Positions 30,767 through 30,886 of a DNA stretch of 30,886 nt are shown in pieces; within the stretch, counting starts at the first letter, position 1; every line of letters starts with the position of its first letter. The DNA is from CAYZHV01 sp046541355 (GTDB lineage: Bacteria > Spirochaetota > Spirochaetia > DSM-27196 > Alkalispirochaetaceae). The position numbers were made by a program, and so were the translations under genes. Under the pieces are notes generated by a model. That model searched no databases. It was not told the origin of the DNA and saw only the letters and a list, made by a program, of their open reading frames with translations. The stretch is from contig JBKHDM010000032.1 of the NCBI GenBank assembly GCA_046541355.1, positions 1-30,886 on the forward strand. Direction: 5' to 3'.

Positions 30767-30886
30767 GCGCCGGTCGCACGGGCAGACGCAGGGGGCCGGT
30801 CGGGCGGGCAGACGCCGGGCGCCGGTCGCACGGCGCAGGTTGGCCGCGCCTCGGGGCGGTCGGGCGGGCAGACGCCGGGCGCCGTG
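30767..30886 (+). repeat. GC-rich imperfect tandem repeat, cut by the window end
   Basis: A 28-bp unit starting CGGTCGGGCGGGCAGACGCC occurs identically at 30797-30824 and 30857-30884, a 60-bp spacing. A second element, GCGCCGGTCGCACGG, occurs at 30767-30781 and 30819-30833. The array begins 14 bp after the lipoprotein stop and continues past the end of the window. No gene is seen in it. Confidence 0.85.

Overview
The window is 30.9 kb of GC-rich, gene-dense bacterial chromosome with 31 protein genes, one probable leader peptide and one partial tRNA. The gene content (a short membrane protein of a type I associate with spirochaetes, a spirochaete-like murI, a J-domain protein with an unfamiliar C-terminal half, small lipoproteins, and a phytoene synthase gene beside a polyprenyl diphosphate synthase gene) suggests a free-living, possibly pigmented spirochaete of the Spirochaeta/Alkalispirochaeta kind. 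This is an inference from protein character; no 16S rRNA gene is present. I saw no phage, insertion sequence, CRISPR array or rRNA genes.

Layout. 1-88: 3' part of tRNA-Val(TAC) and a strong intrinsic terminator. 189-4535: glycerophosphodiester phosphodiesterase, a Na+/Ca2+ exchanger-type antiporter, a THUMP rRNA methyltransferase and an M18 aminopeptidase. 4561-8006: a tightly overlapping operon of a SixA-type phosphatase, a TrmJ-like methyltransferase, a calcineurin-like phosphoesterase, a J-domain protein and a DUF434 protein. 8045-11827: an HD-domain protein, then glutaminyl-tRNA synthetase and exonuclease I. 18001 down to 11922 (minus strand): the branched-chain amino acid operon ilvB-ilvN-leuC-leuD-ilvD. 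18346-20359: phytoene synthase and polyprenyl diphosphate synthase. 20356-22717: pyridoxal phosphate genes, with pdxS-pdxT leftward and yggS rightward from a shared divergent promoter region. 22721-24053: small membrane protein and RluD-type pseudouridine synthase. 24171-25273 (minus): a metallo-beta-lactamase-fold protein that has lost its metal ligands, and a pentapeptide-repeat protein. 25370-30753: Cys-rich small protein, murI, rsgA, mutS2 and a lipoprotein. The window ends inside a GC-rich tandem repeat.

The most interesting element is upstream of ilvB. A 29-codon ORF opens MFLPLLVLIFI, with seven of its first eleven residues Leu, Val or Ile. Its stop codon is followed by a short hairpin and seven T residues, all before ilvB. 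This is the layout of a classical ribosome-mediated attenuator controlling branched-chain amino acid synthesis. Other points of interest are several promoter-like -10 boxes placed 6-8 nt before start codons that lack Shine-Dalgarno sequences (probable leaderless mRNAs), the pseudoenzyme at 24171-24755, a Cys-ladder pentapeptide protein, and GC-rich palindromic insertions inside murI, rsgA and mutS2.
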